Below are positions 20,293-34,760 of a DNA stretch of 64,000 bases, in pieces. How positions within the stretch are numbered: position 1 is the first letter of the stretch; each line of letters begins with the position of its first letter. This stretch comes from Diabrotica undecimpunctata (taxonomy: Eukaryota; Arthropoda; Insecta; Coleoptera; Chrysomelidae): assembly GCF_040954645.1 (NCBI RefSeq), contig NC_092803.1, positions 81,196,263 to 81,260,262 on the forward strand. The letters are read 5' to 3'. Both the position numbers and the translations under genes were made by a program. The notes under the pieces were generated by a model, which saw only the letters and a program-made list of their open reading frames with translations, had not been told where the DNA came from and did not search any database.

Positions 20293-22559
20293 CATACATA
20301 CATACATACATACATACATACATACATACATTACATACAAGCGCCTATATTTACATATAAGATGTAAAACTTCATGTAATTCAGTTATATTTAGTATCGG
20401 ATGCTGAGTATTCCATACTAAATCGATCAGCTTAGTATCCTTTTTCTGTTCTTACTTTACTTTTTTTATTTGTGGAATAATGAATAAAAAAAAATGTATG
20501 TTTGTTCTGCTCTTAATTAGCATTTCGTCATTTCGTAATAATCCCTTTGTGTGACGGGTCATTACGTCTACTGTTGACAGATTTGCCAGTTTAAAGGAAT
20601 TTTTTCATTGTTTTTATTTTTTTCATTCAATTTTTTTGTTAATATTTAAGCAATTATTAAAACATCTTAAAATAACGATTGAGTGACAGCTTCCCAAACA
20701 TTATTAATTTTCTCTTTTATCTGCGTCCTGTCCTCAGGCGTTTTAGAATAATTTGAACGAGGGTGGAAAGATAAAATTTTGTTACAAACTGGATGCCATT
20801 ATCAGATTGTAATTAAAACATAGAGCACGTAGGGCAAAGTAATTGGCTAATTCTGTCGGTCCCATTGTATAACAGAGGGCAACCGCATTGCAAATCAACC
20901 CTTCGCATAGTGAACACGATTCGGTGTGTTCGTTAGTAGATTTAGTCCGCGAGCCAACCGCTAGACCCAGCTTTTTACAAGTTTATTATATTTTTATATA
21001 AGAACAAGCCATATGATCTTTTTTTTAGTTAAAGATGAATGCTATTGCCAAATTTAATGTGACTTAGACGCAATATCTACAATTTTTATTAAAATTATTT
21101 AATAAAACACAATATATTTTATTCCTACATTTTATGTTTTTCTGTTATACATATTCTTTGTCTTTTTGTCTTTTTCATCTTCGTAATGATATTATGTGTA
21201 TCGTTTTCAATATCTTTCGATCTCTCTCCTATTTACTATTTCGCTCACGAAAAAGCAAGTGACCAAGAAAAATCGGCAAGTACCATCGGAACATTTTGTT
21301 AAATATTTACCTAATACTTCTTACAAACGGCGTTGCTAACCAAACAACGTCAATAATTGTAATAATTGAACAATAACTGCATATTTTTCGAAACCTAATA
21401 AAAACCATTGATATAGTAGAATTGTGGGATGTATTAAAGTTGATGAAGGATAATTAGGCCAAAGAATATGTGAAAGTCATAAAAAATACGATAATGACAT
21501 ACAAACTAAGAATAACCTATATCACGGCGCATAATTTCCAGATACTGTCAAATATGCAACTTGGATTTCTTTTTCAGCTTTAAAATATTTGTGGACCAAT
21601 CAATAAAGTTTATAAAAATTATGGGACAAATCTTATATAAAGAGAACAAGGAAATTGTTTAGTTATACGAATTATTTTTATTCTTCCAAGGAGCTGCATC
21701 TTTACTTGGCAAAATGAACATAAATTATTGATAGGTATGTTAATCCATTCATTCTTTACTTTCCTGAACACTTCGTATAACGTTAGGTTTATTTATTTCG
21801 ATTTTTTCTTAATTATATCGGTTAGCTAATCTTCCTGTGCTATGCAGAACAAGACAAAAAAAAGTTCATGAAACAATTACGCATGCCGCGAAAAAGATAA
21901 GAGTTCAAACTGATAAAATTGGAAGCGATTGTATCAGGAAACGTTACTAGTTTCTCAAGAGTTAGTTATACTGCTATATTGCTTTTACATTCCTACACAG
22001 CATATCTCCAGGAAGAATACAAACAATACAAACTAGAATAAAATAGAGTGACAGCGCACTCAAAAATCTCAGGAGAAGTTACAAACTGATCATATTAACT
22101 AACTCTACACTTATTTAAGTATATAAGCATATTTCTTAATATATACAAAGTCTTTCTTTACTATAGTCTTGCGAAAAGTAATGAAACATATATTTTTACA
22201 GAAAATAATGGTTTTAAAATATATAATTTATTTAACATAAACTTGCACTTGAGTAAAAATTTTATTAAACTGTTACAGAGAAATTGCTAATAAAAAATTT
22301 ATTATTCATTTTGGATATTCAATATCCGATGTCCAAAATGTTCTCATGGCGACAAAATGAGTATATTAAATGAACCATAAAAAATTAAGACAGATTAGTA
22401 ATTACACCTCGCTAGAGCCAACGCTTGCTATGACAGCAAAGAATATCCAAGACATTTGCATGGCTACAAGTAGACTTAGATTGTATATAGTACTGATTAC
22501 TCAAAAACTCAACACTGCATGGAGTAATTAAGGGTTAAATCGAGTAGCTCTGCGATTGT
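19981..22559. other. No recognisable gene; one tetranucleotide microsatellite
   Basis: AT-rich sequence holding (ACAT)n at 20263-20338. A short minus-strand translation near 20790-20690 hints at a MADF-like segment but is too weak to annotate. Confidence 0.5.
20263..20338. repeat. (ACAT)n microsatellite
   Basis: About 17 uninterrupted ACAT/TACA units, ending in an imperfect TTACATAC. Confidence 0.95.
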
Positions 22560-24930
22560 TAGCAAGCTACCAATCGTACAAACGAAGACTGCTCAAAAAA
22601 ACAATTTGAAGCCTCCGAACTGAACTGATAATGTGAAGACGACAACTGCGAAAAATAAAGGCTACCACATGAAACATTAGACTGCTCAACACTAGAAACC
22701 GAGTAACTCAAGTGCTGAAAGAGAAGAAAAATAGATGTATGAGCTCTACAATAAACAAAAAAAAAGAAAAGGAAAAAATTAGGTGAATATATACTAATGT
22801 ATAATAGTGAAGTGCCGAAGCAGACAAGGCCAAAGAAGGTGAAGCCTTAATTATATACCAAAGTTACCAAAAGCAAATCAAATACTATCAGTACATAAAA
22901 GAAAGGATTATATTAACAAAGATAATAATGGAGAAGGAGAACCTAAACATTTTTGGAGTATACGTCCCCAAACAATAAGGAAAACATTTTATGAAGCATT
23001 ACAACAAGTAACATACCAAGTCAGAAAAGAAGATGATAATATTGGGAAATTTTAAGGCTTGAATAGGCAACCAAGTAATACCCGAAATCAAGCAAAAACT
23101 TAACGAAAATATTCAAAACGAAAATGGAGAACTGATGATTTTTTTTACGAATAATGAACTTTAATAAACCACACATTTTTGACCACCAAAACCAATACAA
23201 ACATACATTTAATAACACTCGTGATGACCGAAGGTATATGAAATAATAAGTTATAAACAACCGAGATCCATTAACAATAATCGATGTAAGATCCCTCAAC
23301 ACAGTAGATATCGGTAGCGACCATAGTCATTTAAAATAAAAGTAAATCATGTAAAATACAAATTCGTCATAAAATAAGGTACACTTAAGAAAGTGGTACC
23401 AACATAAACAAAAATTAGAGTCGAAGGACTAAATATGGAATACACGAAACTTTTATAAAAAAAAATTATAAGAGAAGATTGCTGAGAATAAAATATTAGT
23501 ACATAATCAAATCGAGAAAAGATGGCAACAACTCAGAAATAATATAATTAATGCAGCTATAAAAGCACTTGGAGAGAGCTAATTAACGAAAACTAACATA
23601 TTAAAAAAGAAAAAATGTAAAGAAATGAAGAAAGCCTTTTTACAGTACAGAACTTAACAAACACAACACGCACACAACCACTTTAAAGAATTTCGAAATG
23701 AAACAAATACTTTAGTTAGAAAAATATAAAGGGGACATTGGAAGAGTTTCTCAAAAATATGGAAAATGATTAGCAGATAAAGAAAAGAGATGAACGAACT
23801 AATAAAACGAGACACATTCAGAAGGAATCAAAGGCAGACTCCTTCGGATCTCTATTTTCTAAAGGTGACAATAATAACCACCAACACTAAAAGTAACGAC
23901 AAACAAAGAAATAAACATTAAGAAGGGTGAGGTGAAAGAAGAATTAAAGAAATTAAAAAATAGAACATCGCGAGGACAGGACTCATCGAACGAGCTCTTA
24001 AAGTACGCAGGATCAGATCTGACCAAGCAACTATCACAATTAATCCAAAAAATAATAAAGCAAAATAGAATACAAGAATGGAGATCAAGCATCCTAATAC
24101 ATTTCTCTAAAAAAGGGACAATTCAAACCCAAAAAACTACAGAAGAATCAAGCTATTAAACATAACACTTAAACTAACAATCAAAGAAAACAAATAAACT
24201 GAAATTAATAATAACACGAGCAGAAGAACAACGAGGATTTAGATCGGGAATATCATGCATCGATGCTATATTTATAATGAGGCAAGTCCAAGGGAAGTCA
24301 TTAGAATACAAAATACCAGCATAGTTATGTTTGATGGACCTAAAGTAGGCATTTAAAAGAGTCAAATTAAAGGACTTTATCTACTTACTCTACGCATACC
24401 TCTAGGAATAATTAAAACAATCGTAAATATATACCAGAACAACAGAATAAAAGTAAAAGTAGAAGAAGAACTAACCGAGCCAATTGAGGCTGGCAATAGG
24501 ATAAGACAAGAAATTCCCTGTCCTCTATTGTTCAACCTGAGCATGGACGAAATAAAAAAAGTAAGAACGAAAATAGGATACCAAATGGGAGAAAAGCGAA
24601 TTAAGATACTAATCTCTCAAAGTAAAGATGAAGTGAGATTTAATATGCTTGATCAATTTATTAAAACCGCCAGAAAATTTAACATGATAATTTACCAAAG
24701 AAAACAAAATAACAGAAAATCTACTAAGATGTAAATTTTACATAGAGGAACAGATTATAGAACAATTAATGTAGTTTACATATCTGGGTATCACACTTTC
24801 TAGCTCCGGAAAGCTCGAAACCGAAGTGGAAGATCAAGTGAGCAGAGAAAATAGATTCATAAAAATATCGAAAAGAAATAAAAGGTAAACCTTACAAAAC
24901 AATCATTAAAACGATAATAGACAGAGATAT
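22560..24930 (+). pseudogene. Degraded endonuclease-RT non-LTR retrotransposon
   Basis: Endonuclease traces such as LNIFGVYVP (near 22950) and VDIGSDHSHL (near 23310) are followed by RT. The RT readings include EELKKLKNRTSRGQDSSNEL (near 23935), IQEWRSSILI, a PCPLLFNLSMDEI segment (near 24520), IGYQMGEKRIKI and FNMIIYQRK. The motif order is endonuclease then RT, as in RTE/CR1/Jockey-group LINEs. Stops and frameshifts are dense and the catalytic FADD is not intact. It is on the plus strand and unrelated in detail to the intact RTE at 10.3-13.3 kb. Confidence 0.75.
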
Positions 24931-26163
24931 GTCTGAAATTTAATGAAAAATTTCCACTCAAAAAATCTATATGTATCCATCTTATCAACTAATAATATTT
25001 ACATATAACCGGCAACTGTCATCATACTTTTATAGTCAACAAAGTATGTTAAATACTTATACTAAAGTTATTAAACAAAAAGGAGATAAAAAGTTTTTCT
25101 TCTTCCCCATTACATCTGGAAACAGTTGTCTACAATACTTAAACGCCTTTATATATTTTGGAACTCTTGTTGGAAGTTGGAATTGATATTAGTTCACCAT
25201 CTATATACGAAAACAGGCATATCATCTAATTAAACTAATGATATAATTGTCTATCATTAAATCTGCTGCATTTAAACCTTATCAGCTAGAAGACAAATAA
25301 AAAATACTCTTATTATTAGGAACAATACCTGACAGACCTATATAGGAAATTAAATTTTCTATTAAACGTTTAAAATTGGTTTATTATCACCTTACTAATA
25401 ACGAATAAAAAAATCTTCGAATATTGTAAAGTTTTTTACAATGAACCAATCTGGTGAATATAGACTTCTTTATCATTATATAAATGTAGAACAGTATATT
25501 TCTCTTCTAGGCCATTATCGTTCATATTAATATATGTTTCGGTACAACTTAAATTTTTACAGTCAATAGTTATCTTTATATTATTCTGAAGCTATTATCT
25601 TTTATTGAACTTTCTCTGTTTTTGTTTCTTTTCTTTTCATTATCAACAACATTTTAAATCTAGAGATGATGCATATAGACTTTTCTACTAAGTCCATCCA
25701 ATTACCAAGAAATTTCTCTCGTCTCAATCTTCCACCGATTGATAGTCCCTTTTGCATGCAAACCCTCGATTCATTCCTCTACTCCAAGATCGAGCGCTTC
25801 CCATCTACGTCCAAATTATCCTAATTACAGAACGACAAGACAGATTAGACAGGATGGAGTTCCACGTCGTTAAATTTGAAAACATTTTATGTGGAAATTT
25901 ATGTTTTGTCAACTCGGAAAATCAGGTTAGACTGTAGATAAATTAATTTATAATTAATTAAAATTTGGAAGTGAATCCCTAGAGATTTAATAAATTTTGT
26001 TACGAACAATTTAGAAAACCTGCTTAGTATGCTTTTCGTATTATTTTTTTTTTATATATACGGTGAGGGCCAAAATTATGGAATAAATTAATTTTTTAGA
26101 AAATAGGTGACTTTGAGGACAAATCGGGACAAAGGTTGATTTTTATTTTTAAATTATGATTTT
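24931..26163. other. No recognisable gene
   Basis: AT-rich sequence. The 25640-25935 part is slightly less AT-rich and has a 61-codon plus-strand ORF, but I recognise no motif in any frame. Confidence 0.5.
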
Positions 26164-26310
26164 TAACATATATTATGATACTAGTGACTATTCATCTGGT
26201 CGAGATGACGTAATCAATGATTTTTTAAATAAAGATAGGGTAGTGTGCTAGCTTATTTAAATAGATATTTAATTGTCTATTTTTTAGTTATACAAAAACT
26301 GATATATTTA

Positions 26311-27603
26311 TACAGGGTGGCCAAAAATATTTAATTTTTAATTAATTTAAATTACACAACAATAAGTATGTATCTAATTTATTTATTACAAAACTCATTT
26401 TTCTGCTATCAAAAAACAAAAAAATATTTATTTGTCAAATAGAAATTGCTTTTGGTCTAAATAAAGTGTTCATATAACCACCCACCCACCCATTTAGAAT
26501 ATTGCTGGAGACCATAATTATACTACCAAATCCATTTGAAGTCAGTTGAAGAAATATGTTGAATAAAATGAGAAGCAAATTATTTGTTCTAGCATTAAAA
26601 CAATTTAAACAGTTTATAAATATACAATTAGTAATACTACTGATCTGTAAAATAGTTTAAAAAAAAAATTCCCATATTAGACGCATTCATAATAAGAACT
26701 AAAGAGAACTATAGCAAAAAGTGGATACGTAAACCATGTTGCAAATACTGGTTGTCCACCAAAAAATGATAATGTAAACCTCGCTATATTATTAAATTTG
26801 GCCAAGAATTCTCAAATTAATTCAAGGCAAATTCCAGCACAAAGAGAAATATAATCTATATAAAATTTATAATGTCCAGAAAATCAATGAGAATGATCCA
26901 GATCACAGAATGCAGTTTTGCGAAATAATGTAATGTTTTTTTTATGAAGCAATGTTTTCCTTTCCTCTTCGATTCACATGGAACAGTGAATCGGCAAAAC
27001 TGCAGATATTTGAGTAAAGGGAAATATCATTGGATGACTAAGGCACGTACTCAGCACCATCAAAAACAAAAGTATGGACAAAGATAGTCAAGGATAGAAC
27101 TTTGGATCCTTCTTTCTTCGATGAGCCTCTTACGGGGCAAATAGGCAAATATATCTTGAAATTGAACAAAATAAACTTATACAGACTCCTAGAGACATTT
27201 TATAAAAATGATTGTAATTTGCGAAATAAACACATGGTTTCAGCAAGACTCTGCACTATGCATTTCTTATTTGTAATTTTTAAACAGATGTTTTCCTAGG
27301 AGATGTTTTTTAGACCAGGAACAATAGAGCGACCCCAAGATCTCCAGATTTTATACCACTCGATTTTTTCCTGCTGGGTTAAATAAAATCAAAAGTTTAC
27401 ATCGATAGACCACGAAATTTACAAGATTTAAAAAATAGAATTAGATTGGAAATTCGTAATATAACTCAAGAAATGATCAGTAATGTTGTCATTGATGAAA
27501 ACTCTAGAGAAGATTGTCGTTTTCAGTTCAATGGTTACCAAGAAGCAGGAAGCTGCCAATGTTAATATTTAATTTAAGCGAATATTTTTTTGACCACGCT
27601 ATA
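26311..27603 (+). mobile_element. Tc1/mariner-like DNA transposon with TA TSD
   Basis: The body at 26313-27601 is flanked by TA at 26311-26312 and 27602-27603. The left terminus is CAGGGTGGCCAAAAATATTT. The right terminus read inverted is TAGCGTGGTCAAAAAAATAT. These imperfect TIRs, the TA duplication and a 1.29-kb length fit the Tc1/mariner superfamily. Confidence 0.8.
26680..27565 (+). pseudogene. Mariner-like DDE transposase relic
   Basis: Pieces in order are INENDPDHRMQFCEIM (near 26880), then HGTVNRQNCRYLSKGKYHWM (near 26970), FFDEPLTGQI (near 27113), then SPDFIPLDFFLLG and KSKVYIDRPRNLQDLKNRI (near 27350-27450), ending near 27560. It is the same family as the relic at 18550-19690 but a separate copy, frameshifted several times and without an intact DDE triad. 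Confidence 0.75.
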
Positions 27604-27729
27604 TAAACAATTATGCTGTTTATATCACTAAATAGAGAAATTAAATGAGCTAGCACATAGCCTTTATTCTTAAAATCATTGATTATGTTATCACACCCAG
27701 ATGGATAACACCACTAGTATGATATGTTA

Positions 27730-28654
<925 letters not shown>

Positions 28655-28688
28655 AATGTGAATATTAAAATACAAAACGAGAACACTT

Positions 28689-29075
28689 TATTTCAGTGAG
28701 GAAGAAAATAAAACTCGGGTGCTTGGTAGTAAGCGCTTTTTTATCAAGAGTCTAAGCTTTAAGCAAAGACAAAGAACAAATTATGTTAATTGGAGGTTAA
28801 TAAAGCTATTACAATATTACCCAAATATTAATACAAAAACTCAACGTGATTTGGGAGTTCGCGTTTTGTTTTAACATCCAAACCCCGTTAAATTTTTGAG
28901 TTAATATTTGGGTAAGATTGTAATAGTTTTAGTAAGCTCCAATTGTCATAAATTTATCTTTGTTTTTGTAGGTTAAACTCTGATGAAGTCTATAGACATA
29001 GACGAAAACTTAGACTTTTAATAAAAAGGCAATTACTACGAAACACCCGAGTTCTATTTGCTTCCTCACTAAAAT
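28689..29075. repeat. Foldback element with CTCGGGTG arms
   Basis: The left end (AGTGAGGAAG...CTCGGGTG, 28693-28721) and the right end (CACCCGAGTT...CTTCCTCACT, 29044-29070) are inverted repeats. The match continues inward through TCTAAG, CAATTGGAG and TTACCCAAATATTAA. The right arm also holds CTGATGA + A + GTCTAT/ATAGAC hairpin + GAAA at 28980-29006. Confidence 0.8.
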
Positions 29076-30350
29076 ATATGTATATAGTTTATTTAGTATA
29101 GTTTTCTCGATATTTAGTTATTTTGTGGTATTTTTTGTGAATTTTTCTTTGAAGGTATTATTTTTTACACTTCCTCAGTATTTTTAATAAATTAACATAA
29201 TTCTCTTACAATATATCACTTCATGGTCAAATTATTATGTTTTATATTTTTAGTTTAAACTGTCACCACGGCCTGTCATATTTTTAAGGAATGAGGAGGA
29301 GGATATTTTTAGTTAACTTGTTTTTCCTCTACGAAACCCAATTTGATTAATTTGGTTATCGTGGTGTCGATTGGTGGTGTTGATTATTGTAAATTTTTTA
29401 AAATATGTGAACCGAAATAATCGGAAAAGGGACCATTGTACTTTTAAACTTTGACAAAAATGTACAACCGTCTACCCTTGTTTTTCCTGTCTAAAAAAGC
29501 ACCCTCGGTACACGTTAAATAAATATTTTACATCCAAATATTCCACTATTTTACATTTACTACATTTATTAATTAAGCTACCTACGTTCTAACAAATCTA
29601 TGTCTTAACTATGGATATAGTAAATTTATCTGTAGAGGTAATCGAAGAACCAGCAAATATTTGTATTAGATGTGCTATATCAAATTTAAGAAATAAACTG
29701 ATCGTAGAAAAAATATTGTATTAAACACGTAGGTAAAGTGTATTATATAAGTTGTACACAAGTTGAATTTTTCCATAAAGTTTAAACTAAATATGTGCTG
29801 ATTCCTTTGCTTGCTGGTTTTTAATACAGTGTAGACTATTAATACTTTACAAAACAAATTTTTCTGCTTTTAACCCACCTTGCTCTTATTTCCTTTTTAA
29901 ATACTTGCTGCTGTTTTGTGCTAAGTATTGGTACAAGGTAGGTGGTATCTGCAGGTGAAGAGTTTAGAGAAGGAGAAAAATCTAAAAAATAATGCTATAA
30001 AGACTACTTAGCGTATTTTGTTTAAATGAAGTCAGTTTACTCGTTTAACAGGTTTTGAGGTAGAAAGATATAAAATATCATATATAAAATATAGGCCAAC
30101 ATGTCAAATATAATATATAGCACGAAAATTAATAGGAAATGTTGCTTTATTATCTATTTTCAAAAAGAGAACGTCCCTCCGTAATAAATAAGATGAGAGG
30201 ACAATTTACTAGTCGGGGAATACACAAAAACCTAATTACATATTCTGTATGATTAAATGATCTTTATTTATGGTGATTTTTATATCATCAAATTTCTTTA
30301 TTTCATTGGTCAATTTCTACAGAATATTGTATTTAGATTTATATAGACTT
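29076..30350. other. No recognisable gene
   Basis: AT-rich; no ORF over 70 codons and no motif recognised. Confidence 0.5.
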
Positions 30351-30354
30351 AAGT

Positions 30355-30560
30355 CTCCTGCTTTCCGGATTTCAAATTCTAACCATTTCTTCCATCTTCT
30401 TCTATATCTCCAATTACATCCCACCAGGCCTATACCCAGCAAGATTCACTTCTTTCTTAATTTCTCTAAGAATATACGTTAGGATGTTCTTTGGACATGG
30501 CTCATCGTTTATCCTTATTGTATGTCCAAACCATTGTACTTATCTTACTGGGATTCTCTG
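30355..30560 (-). pseudogene. Short LINE RT C-terminal relic
   Basis: The minus strand reads FGHTIRINDEPCPKNIL, and a neighbouring frame reads LAGYRPGGM and KKMEEMVRI. This follows the pattern WxGHxxRMxD..PKxxL...RGRPRxRW seen at the C-terminus of insect LINE reverse transcriptases. It is short, frameshifted and isolated. Confidence 0.45.
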
Positions 30561-33500
30561 ATTTATTGTCTCTGTGACATTTGTTATATTCTTATCATGT
30601 TCTGTTTAAAGCAATAAACATGTCGAAAATGTTTTATATTTAAAAAAATCTTAGCTTACATCTTATTAAACATATTGAAAAAAATAAAATGAAAACTTGG
30701 AAACAAAATATCTTCCCCTAAAACGTTTAAACTGACTTCATTTATTAAAGTCATTGGAAAAATTCTAACACTTAGATACTTGTACACCATATATAATAAT
30801 CTATCGTTTAAGAAAAATGTGTAAAAAAGCCCTGGTTACACAGATATGTATTATGTTCCTTCTTTATATACAGGCACCTTCAAGGATGAGAAAGGATGAC
30901 ACCTAGATATGTATGTTTGTAATTTATCTTTCGATGTGGATAAATTCGCCTGATTTTTGGTCAACTAAACTAATTTTTGTGGTATTCTACTCTAAGATAT
31001 ATATAATTTAGTTTTTACATTTTGCTATCCTCAATCTTCTGGTCTTCTCGACACCATCTTTGATAATGTCTGCCGCAGTTGCAGACGAACTATCAGGAAC
31101 AAACAATTTTTGAACATGGCATATAAACCACCATAACAATGTTACTTTACAAAACATCGACCGTTAAAGCCTAAACTCCTTTTATGAAATATTTCATTAT
31201 GCCTCTATAGTGTCTTTGTTTTTGTTTAACACTTTTCTTTTAAGATGAAATGATTGTGTTTATGTTCGAGCTATTTCGGATAAGCCTATTTATTCTCTTA
31301 TGTTGCGATTATCTTCTTACAATATTAAGCTTAGTGCAAAATTTTTTGTTATTTCTTTGTTAATTAGAATACCATAAAAATTAAAAAATATTATTGCTTG
31401 TCATATTTTTCTACACACTATAAAGCAAATTTCACTTTTTCTAAATTATTTACTTTTTATCTCGTTTGCGCCTAGCTATGTCTCAAAATTGGATTTTATG
31501 TGACTTTACTAATGAATGAATTCTTAGACTTAGATATTGCTTTCACAAACACAATTTCTTGTAATGACTGCAACTTACGAATTACCACTTAAATTTTAAT
31601 CGATGAAAAAAAAATGTTTGTTATGAACTTTTACTCTCACTTTTGTTGAATAATACGGAAGAAAATTTAAATGTAAATATGAGAACATAATATTGTTTGA
31701 ATAGTCATATATTAGTGTTTTTATTTGGTTTTGACACAGTGTTGATTCATGCTTTGTTAACGTCAACGTTATTTTCTTAGTACAACAGATCTTCAACCTG
31801 CGACACATGTGATAACAGTCCACTTTTAAAGGTTTAAATATTATTGTAGTTACCGTTTTATAATTTTTGTTTGATCAGCTTTTTTTGATATGTTGATAAT
31901 AGGTACGTTAGTCGCTCGTATAAAACTAGGATACGTACTATACTGGAGATATTAACTGGTGTTACATAACGTTTGCAAATTTTTTGGTATACCTATTCTG
32001 CTCCAGGACTGCCTTCTTTCAGGGATCTGTATTATATGATTCCTGCTCTGTTAATAATATATCTATTTTATTATAGAAAATCAAAAACATAGGTCTGTGT
32101 TTTTTCAGGTTATTGTTGAAATTCTAAGATTCAGCAGTAACATGTTGTTCAATTCTTTTAGTTATGAAAAAGATATTAAAAGAACAGAGAGAAAGGTACA
32201 CATTATTAATAGACCTCTTTTATTTTTATTTTATTCTGACACCTATTACTACTTGTAGTCAAACTTCGCTACAGTTTTCTACAAACATAGTAATAACAGT
32301 TTTTCAAACCATCCTTGATGCTCTTTATTATGGAATGCTTTGTGGAGACCAAAGCATAAACGACCAAATTTAACACTTTGCTGTTTTTCCTACCAAGTAT
32401 CTTTTTTTAGCTTTTTGTGTAACGTGTGTTTATAAAAGTTTATTATAAATAAATAAATAATCTAAAAAAATATTTATCCAAATCTGTAGATTTAACGCTC
32501 TTGTATTTGAATGTTACGATGTGTTTTTGTCTAAGAAATCATTTAAACGAATTGCACTGAAATTATAATATTTAGTGACCAGTTTAATTTAAGCAGAATT
32601 TATACCACCCGTTTTTTACAACCAAAAAATATTTTCAAAAACACTACTAAATCTAATGCTATAATCGTTTGTAATTTAATATAAATATTTTTAAGTCTGG
32701 ATTATTACGATATAATTTGTTTTTTGGTAAAAGTTTTAAAACCGGATGGTACAAACCGAGCTTTAATTCGTGAATATCGTCACGCGACGACTGCTAAAAT
32801 CTTTCTAACTCTTATACACGAGGATTTGGTGGGACTGGGGTGGTGATTACAGACGAGAATTCAGGGAACGTACAAAGGGGAGATATGTTACTTACAAAAT
32901 GTTATCTACACGATGAGCAATTTTTCTGGTTCCCGAATGTATTTATACAAGTGGCAAAAAATAGATATATATTTAAATATACATTCTTGCACATACATTA
33001 TACATTTGGGGAATTGACGCTAGAGTCATGACTGTCTAAGTCCGATAAAATCCAATGTACAAAATTATTTGAAATCAGACGGGGTAAGTGATGCGGGCTA
33101 CTTAGTGGCTTATGCTACTTTTAATATCTAAGAAATTTTCAACAAGAAATACACTTAAAGTCATTATCACTAGTTACTGTGAATCTAGTACGGAAAACCC
33201 ACGGAATGTTCATTAAAAACCTTTGATTAATGAAAATCAGGTTTTTAAATATCATCTTATGAATGAACAATAAATTATAAAATAAATTTTTTATATTTAA
33301 CTTTAGACTTCCCAGAGTCGAAATGTAAGAAAAATATTTTATAATTTTCATTTTGTCCCTACGTCATGGTTTGTCATATTTATAGACAATCATTTTGGTC
33401 GTATCTATAAATATATACTTTCACGATACTTAATAAAATTTTTGATTGACAAAATTAATCTTCTATTACAAATATTTAATTGTGGAAGCTTGTATCGGTT

Positions 33501-34299
33501 TTGTCAGATTTGAAATCTTTCAAAAACTGGTAAAGATCATTCTATATTATAATTGGTAGTAATCTACCACGAATAGATAAATAATACACGTCATTCTACA
33601 CTTAATTTACAAATAATGAATCAACTTAATTGTAAGTTTATTTTCTGGCTCGTTATAAATACATAATTTAAACTGTTTTTTTAAATTTTACCTGTTTCAT
33701 GATGCTGTTTTTATAGAATCTCGAATACAGCAATTGCTATTTAACGTTCGGTTCATACCACAGATGTTTTTGGTTCATACCAAAAATGTCATCTATCTGG
33801 TAGATTACAGGGATATTGTTTTCGTTTATGCCGTTATTTTGACAGGTATATTTACAGTATAAACTATAATTTTATGGTGGAAACCACCGAAAAGTTTATG
33901 ATATTTAGTTTCATTGCATCGGTAAACACATAACAGTCCAAATTTTCATTACATAAAACACAATAAAAACAAAAGCTACAATGACGACTTGACGGATATT
34001 TTGTTTTAAATACCATATTTTTGTCAGTGACAATTTTCACTGCCTTCTACTTCTTTATATTTACTTTTAATTTAATATAAGAATGGTATCCTTAATTATG
34101 CTTTCTTGTTGATTTCTTTATTCGCTGTTATTCTTTTTTGACAATTAACCATGAAACATAAAACAGATTTTAATTTTCACAAATTCACAATCTATTTTTT
34201 CATTAAAAATTAAGTCATGTTTGTTGATTATAAAAAATTAAAAATTATGCCTAAATTTATCTTTTCTGTAATTAAATATTGGCATCTATGCAATTAGAT
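30561..34299. other. No recognisable gene
   Basis: About 3.7 kb of AT-rich presumed intron. Small ORFs (maximum about 75 codons) show no motif. A search for ChAT exons on the minus strand by eye was negative. Confidence 0.5.
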
Positions 34300-34760
34300 T
34301 TTTCGACAAATCTAAATCTATGTTCAGTTATCCGTTTTTCGAAACTTCTTCTATCTCACCTATGTATACCTTATGTATGTCACATATACAGGTGATCTCA
34401 TATAATCCTAAATTCGGCTTTTATCCTTTCTATATTTATCATTTTCATCTATTTTCTCAAAGAATTTTTGATTTTTAGAGCCATGTTCATACCTTTTGTT
34501 TTTCAAAATGTTTGCTACTTTATCGGTTAATGAAACTAAAAATGTTTCTGTAACGTCATTGTGTTGGATATTATTTTCTCCTCTAAATTCGTTTTGGATG
34601 TTTCTCGAGGACTATTGTTATCTACTTTATGCTACTATTTCTACTTAGTTTCGTATTATTTGGTGTAAGTGAAAATATTACCAATTGTTGTCGGGTTTAT
34701 TAAAATGTCTTTATCTAAAACGTTTAGAATAATTTTTTTATTTATTTTCCGTCCTTTTTA
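34300..34760 (-). pseudogene. Possible PLE GIY-YIG endonuclease relic
   Basis: The minus strand near 34415-34370 reads PNLGLYEITC then KVYIGE, close to the G-x-YEI-x-C...C(G)KVYIGQTGR start of the GIY-YIG domain that follows RT in Penelope-like elements. Upstream on the same strand SLTDKVANILKNKRY can be read, in the position where PLEs have a linker. Stops abound and RT motifs were not found beside it. Confidence 0.45.

Larger units (their letters stand above)
26164..27729. repeat. Foldback element split by a mariner-like insertion
   Basis: The left arm at 26164-26275 and the right arm at 27628-27729 are inverted copies. Both contain, in inverted order, TAACATAT, ATACTAGTG, CATCTGG, TAATCAATGATTTT, AATAAAG and GTGCTAGCT. 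The transposon at 26313-27601 sits between the arms, so a ~230-bp palindromic MITE-like element was the older target. Confidence 0.75.

Noticed and set aside
20680..20790. MADF-like minus-strand peptide (YSKTPEDRTQIKEKINNVWE)
   Set aside because: Too short, and without the rest of the domain or a companion transposase.
28980..29008. CTGATGA-A-hairpin-GAAA as a true hammerhead
   Set aside because: One extra base before helix II, and no complementary helix I strands found. Kept only as part of the recurring-motif finding.
30561..34299. ChAT exon 2 on the minus strand
   Set aside because: Looked for by eye, using the expected downstream ChAT segments next to an acceptor; nothing convincing found here or elsewhere left of VAChT.
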